Shown here one piece after another: positions 58,401 through 64,000 of a stretch of 64,000 bases of DNA. The notes under the pieces were generated by a model. It was not told the DNA's origin. It did not search any database and saw only the letters and a list, made by a program, of their open reading frames with translations. Origin of the DNA: Meghimatium bilineatum. Lineage: Eukaryota; Mollusca; Gastropoda; Stylommatophora; Philomycidae. The stretch lies in NCBI GenBank assembly GCA_034231615.1, contig CM067318.1, positions 32,753,723 through 32,817,722 of the forward strand, in the 5' to 3' direction. A program made the translations under genes and the position numbers. The stretch's first letter is position 1. The number at the start of each line of letters is the position of its first letter.

Positions 58401-61400
58401 GAGAGAGCAAGCTATTATCGAGACAAAGTCAAGCCACAAAATAAATTAATGCGAGGATAGCGAACCATATTTCTTCACCATACGGACACAGTTAACGCGC
58501 CACCTCTCTATCACTGCTGGGAAGTGATAGAACACGTCGATTTTTATCAGGAGTGCGTACCACATATAGTAAGGACGAACCAAGACTTAACGGGTTACCT
58601 CCGCGTGTATCTTAACGTAGTAGAGTCTAGAATTTAGTATTTGATTCATTTATGTATATGTCTTGTTACCTTTTATAGAGAACTGCCACATGTATTTAAG
58701 TAGGATCGTGTTATTTGAGGAACCTCGTCTGATTTAATGAGCCAACCACGGTTATACCGTGAGACATTGTGAACTTGTACTTGTAGGGCTTAATCTTTGA
58801 AGCATATGACTACTGGCAGAGTCAACCAGAAAACTATCACCCATCACCAACTCGACTGCACCATAGCTAGAAGTACGAATCCAAGCGGCCCCGGCGATAT
58901 CGACAGCTACTTACATCGTGCTTGCAACCATCTGCAAGCGCACATTGCTATACCAGCATATACAGAAAATCACATCATTTTTCAAACTGCCTTCCTGTAC
59001 CTCGTTGCGATTGAACAAGATATTATCGAGACAAAGTCAAGCCACAAAATAAATTGATGCGAGGATAGCGAACCATATTTCTTCACCGTACGGACACAGT
59101 TAATGCGCCACATCTCTATCACTGCTGGGAAGTGATAGAGCACGTCAATTTTTATCAGGAGTGCGTACCACATATAGTAAGATCCAACCAAGAGTTAACG
59201 GGCTACCTCCGCGTGTATCTTAACGTAGTAGAGGCTAGGATTTAGTATTTGATGGATTTGTGTATATTTCTCGGTCCCTTTCATAGAGAATTGCCGCATT
59301 TATTTAAGTAGGATCGTGTTATTTGAGGAACCTAGTCTGATTTAATGAGCCAACCACGGTTTTACCGTGAGACATTTTGAACTTGTACATGCAGGGCTTC
59401 ATCTTTGAGACAAGCATATGACTACTGGCAGAGTCAACCAGAAAACTATCACCGAACACTGACTCGACTGCACCATAGCTAGCAGTACGAATCGAAGCGG
59501 CCCCGGGGACATCGACGGCTACGTCTATCGTGCTTGCAACCTTCTGCACGCGCACACTGCTATGCCAGCATAGACAGAAAATCACATCATTTTTCTAACT
59601 GCCTTCTCATACCTCGTTGCGATTGAACAAGCTATTATCGAGACAAAGTCAAGCCACAAAATAAATTCATGCGAGGATAGCGAACCATATTTCTTCACCA
59701 TACGGACACAGTTAACGCGCCACCTATCTATCACTGCTGGGAAGTGATAGAGCACGTCAATTTTTATCAGGAGTGCGTACCACATATAGTAAGATCCAAC
59801 CAAGAGTTAACAGGTTACCTCCGCGTGTATCTTAACGTAGTAGAGGCTAGGATTTAGTATTTGATGGATTTGTGTATATTTCTCGGTATATATGTCTTGT
59901 TACCTTTTATAGAGAACTGCCACATTTATTTAAGTAGGATCGTGCTATTTGAGGAACCTCGTCTGATTTAAGAGCCAACCACGGTTTTACCGTGAGACGT
60001 TGTGAACTTGGACTTGCAGGGATCTTTGAGACACGCATATGACTACTGGCAGAGTCTCCCAGAAAAATATCACCCAAGACCGACTCGTCTGTACCGTAGC
60101 TATCAGTACGAATACAAGCGGCCCCAGCGATATCGAATGCTACGTCTATCGTTCTTGCAACCTTCTGCACGCGCACACTGCTATACCAGCATATACAGAA
60201 AATCACATCATTTTAATACCTGCCTTCCTATACCTCGTTGCGAGAGAGCAAGCTATTATCGAGACAAAGTCAAGCCACAAAATAAATTAATGCGAGGATA
60301 GCGAACCATATTTCTTCACCATACGGACACAGTTAACGCGCCACCTCTCTATCACTGCTGGGAAGTGATAGAACACGTCGATTTTTATCAGGAGTGCGTA
60401 CCACATATAGTAAGGACGAACCAAGACTTAACGGGTTACTTCCGCGTGTATCTTAACGTAGTAGAGTCTAGAATTTAGTATTTGATTCATTTATGTATAT
60501 GTCTTGTTACCTTTTATAGAGAACTGCCACATTTATTTAAGTAGGATCGTGTTATTTGAGGAACCTCGTCTGATTTAATGAGCCAACCACGGTTATACCG
60601 TGAGACATTGTGAACTTGTACTTGTAGGGCTTAATCTTTGAAGCATATGACTACTGGCAGAGTCAACCAGAAAACTATCACCCATCACCAACTCGACTGC
60701 ACCATAGCTAGAAGTACGAATCCAAGCGGCCCCGGCGATATCGACAGCTACTTACATCGTGCTTGCAACCATCTGCAAGCGCACATTGCTATACCAGCAT
60801 ATACAGAAAATCACATCATTTTTCAAACTGCCTTCCTGTACCTCGTTGCGATTGAACAAGATATTATCGAGACAAAGTCAAGCCACAAAATAAATTGATG
60901 CGAGGATAGCGAACCATATTTCTTCACCGTACGGACACAGTTAATGCGCCACATCTCTATCACTGCTGGGAAGTGATAGAGCACGTCAATTTTTATCAGG
61001 AGTGCGTACCACATATAGTAAGATCCAACCAAGAGTTAACGGGCTACCTCCGCGTGTATCTTAATGTAGTAGAGGCTAGGATTTAGTATTTGATGGATTT
61101 GTGTATATTTCTCGGTCCCTTTCATAGAGAATTGCCGCATTTATTTAAGTAGGATCGTGTTATTTGAGGAACCTAGTCTGATTTAATGAGCCAACCACGG
61201 TTTTACCGTGAGACATTTTGAACTTGTACATGCAGGGCTTCATCTTTGAGACAAGCATATGACTACTGGCAGAGTCAACCAGAAAACTATCACCGAACAC
61301 TGACTCGACTGCACCATAGCTAGCAGTACGAATCCAAGCGGCCCCGGGGACATCGACGGCTACGTCTATCGTGCTTGCAACCTTCTGCACGCGCACACTG

Positions 61401-63060
61401 CTATGCCAGCATAGACAGAAAATCACATCATTTTTCTAACTGCCTTCTCATACCTCGTTGCGATTGAACAAGCTATTATCGAGACAAAGTCAAGCCACAA
61501 AATAAATTCATGCGAGGATAGCGAACCATATTTCTTCACCATACGGACACAGTTAACGCGCCACCTCTCTATCACTGCTGGGAAGTGATAGAGCACGTCA
61601 ATTTTTATCAGGAGTGCGTACACATATAGTAAGATCCAACCAAGAGTTAACGGGCTACCTCCGCGTGTATCTTAACGGAGGCTAGGATTTAGTATTTGAT
61701 GGATTTGTGTATATTTCTCGGTCCCTTTCATAGAGAATTGCCGCATTTATTTAAGTAGGATCGTGTTATTTGAGGAACCTAGTCTGATTTAATGAGCCAA
61801 CCACGGTTTTACCGTGAGACATTTTGAACTTGTACATGCAGGGCTTCATCTTTGAGACAAGCATATGACTACTGGCAGAGTCAACCAGAAAACTATCACC
61901 GAACACTGACTCGACTGCACCATAGCTAGCAGTACGAATCGAAGCAGCCCCGGGGACATCGACGGCTACGTCTATCGTGCTTGCAACCATCTGCAAGCGC
62001 ACATTGCTATACCAGCATATACAGAAAATCACATCATTTTTCAAACTGCCTTCCTGTACCTCGTTGCGATTGAACAAGCTATTATCGAGACAAAGTCAAG
62101 CCACAAAATAAATTCATGCGAGGATAGCGAACCATATTTCTTCACCATACGGACACAGTTAACGCGCCACCTCTCTATCACTGCTGGGAAGTGATAGAGC
62201 ACGTCAATTTTTATCAGGAGTGCGTACCACATATAGTAAGATCCAACCAAGAGTTAACAGGTTACCTCCGCGTGTATCTTAACGTAGTAGAGGCTAGGAT
62301 TTAGTATTTGATTCATTTATGTATATGTCTTGTTACCTTTTATAGAGAACTGCCACGTTTATTTAAGTAGGATCGTGTTATTTGAGGAACCTCGTCTGAT
62401 TTAAGAGCCAACCACGGTTTTACCGTGAGACGTTGTGAACTTGGACTTGCAGGGCTTAATCTTTGAGACAAGCATATGACTACTGGCAGAGTCAACCAGA
62501 AAACTATCACCGAACACTGACTCGACTGCACCATAGCTAGCAGTACGAATCCAAGCGGCCCCGGGGACATCGACGGCTACGTCTATCGTGCTTGCAACCT
62601 TCTGCACGCGCACACTGCTATGCCAGCATAGACAGAAAATCGAATCATTTTTCTAACTGCCTTCTCATACCTCGTTGCGATTGAACAAGCTATTATCGAG
62701 ACAAAGTCAAGCCACAAAATAAATTCATGCGAGGATAGCGAACCATATTTCTTCACCATACGGACACAGTTAACGCGCCACCTCTCTATCACTGCTGGGA
62801 AGTGATAGAGCACGTCAATTTTTATCAGGAGTGCGTACCACATATAGTAAGATCCAACCAAGAGTTAACAGGTTACCTCCGCGTGTATCTTAACGTAGTA
62901 GAGGCTAGGATTTAGTATTTGATGGATTTGTGTATATTTCTCGGTATATATGTCTTGTTACCTTTTATAGAGAACTGCCACATTTATTTAAGTAGGATCG
63001 TGTTATTTGAGGAACCTAGTCTGATTTAATGAGCCAACCACGGTTTTACCGTGAGACAGT
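55463..63060 (-). repeat. ~612-bp satellite, block 2 (about twelve monomers), with a trimeric higher-order repeat
   Basis: Corresponding points at 58066 and 59907 are 1,841 bp apart (three monomers: one with AGACACGCATATGACTAC and TCTCCCAG, one with TTAATCTTTGAAGCATATGA, one with CTTCATCTTTGAGACAAGC). The preceding unit starts at 55603 and is 2,463 bp, four monomers. The minus-strand protease-like motif DSASSHM is kept in most monomers. Copies look near-identical over hundreds of bases. Confidence 0.9.
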
Positions 63061-64000
63061 GTGAACTTAGACATGCATGGCTTAATCTTTGAGACAAGCG
63101 TATGACTACTGGCAGTATCAACCAGATAGCTATCACCGAATTCTAGCTGCCGGCCCGTACCTCGTTGCGAGAGAACAGGCTTTTATCGAGACAAAATCGA
63201 GCCACAAAATAAATTCATGCGGGAATAACAACCATTTCTCTTCACCATACGGACACAGTTAACGCGCCACCTCTCTCTCACTGCTGGGACACTTGCCTTG
63301 TTCGCCACGCTCAGCCGGCGGAGACTGTAGACGCACGCTCGAGCTCGCCGATTTTATCGGGAGTACGCACCACATATACTATGTTCCAACCGAGAGTTAA
63401 CAGGCTAACTCAGCGTTCTATCTTAACGTTATAGAGGCAAGGATTTAGTATTGGATGGAGTATGGTATATTTCTTGGTCCCTTTCATAGAGAATTGCCAC
63501 ATTTATTTAAGTAGGATCGTGTTATTTGAGGAACCTCGTCTGATTTAATGAGCCAACCACGGTTTTACCGTGAGACAGTGTGAACTTAGACATGCATGGC
63601 TTAATCTTTGAGACAAGCGTATGACTACTGGCAGTATCAACCAGATAGCTATCACCGAATTCTAGCTGCCGGCCCGTACCTCGTTGCGAGAGAACAGGCT
63701 TTTATCGAGACAAAATCGAGCCACAAAATAAATTCATGCGGGAATAACAACCATTTCTCTTCACCATACGGACACAGTTAACGCGCCACCTCTCTCTCAC
63801 TGCTGGGACACTTGCCTTGTTCGCCACGCTCAGCCGGCGGAGACTGTAGACGCACGCTCGAGCTCGCCGATTTTATCGGGAGTACGCACCACATATACTA
63901 TGTTCCAACCGAGAGTTAACAGGCTAACTCAGCGTTCTATCTTAACGTTATAGAGGCAAGGATTTAGTATTGGATGGATTTGTGTATATTTCTTGGTCCC
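63061..64000 (-). repeat. Short-type monomers of the satellite, running out of the window
   Basis: Same short form as 51916-53183, at about 530-bp spacing (GGGAGTACGCACCACATATA near 63359 and 63888). The monomer at 63450 reads GGATGGAGTATGGTATATTT, the variant also found in the isolated copy at 25915-26124. Confidence 0.88.

Overview
This is animal (eukaryotic) DNA: AT-rich, with a spliced nine-exon gene, non-LTR retrotransposons, SINEs, a Merlin DNA transposon and about 29 kb of satellite DNA. There are no operons, Shine-Dalgarno sites or bacterial genes. The repeat mix suggests an invertebrate, but I cannot name a phylum from sequence alone.

Region 1 (about 1-24 kb) holds one complete host gene on the minus strand, an orthologue of NOSIP (nitric oxide synthase-interacting protein, a U-box E3 ubiquitin ligase and spliceosome-associated factor). 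Its exons run from the ATG at 22429 to the stop at 2211. I could place all nine coding exons with GT-AG borders; the exons sum to 885 nt, an uninterrupted 294-residue protein. The introns total about 19 kb and are packed with old mobile elements: two SINE families sharing a 3' module, pieces of RTE-like and other LINEs, a minisatellite that grew inside a SINE, and (in intron 1) a dead Merlin transposase into which a 1.2-kb element has inserted.

Region 2 (about 24-35 kb) is a transposon graveyard: SINE fragments, a LINE ORF1 with zinc knuckles, a tRNA-Arg-like SINE head, single dispersed monomers of two satellites that form large arrays further right, a long TA microsatellite, and a nearly intact LINE (endonuclease remnant, reverse transcriptase, RNase H). 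The RT-RNase H polyprotein is split by another copy of the 1.2-kb element, flanked by an exact 12-bp target duplication.

Region 3 (about 35-64 kb) is satellite DNA in three head-to-tail families: a ~68-bp AT-rich satellite (34999-49292) with a 1,340-bp higher-order repeat; a 50-bp TGCGCA-rich satellite (three blocks between 49.3 and 55.5 kb); and a ~612-bp satellite with a ~520-530-bp variant (49.5-53.2 and 55.5-64.0 kb). The minus strand of the ~612-bp monomer carries reading frames resembling a retrotransposon aspartic-protease segment, so this satellite probably arose from a retroelement.

The strongest candidates for something undescribed are the 1.2-kb element (four copies plus one old relative, 5'-complete wherever its start is visible, 12-bp target duplications, (AAAC)n tail, internal ~110-bp repeats that vary in number) and the retroelement-derived satellite with its related singleton 23 kb away.
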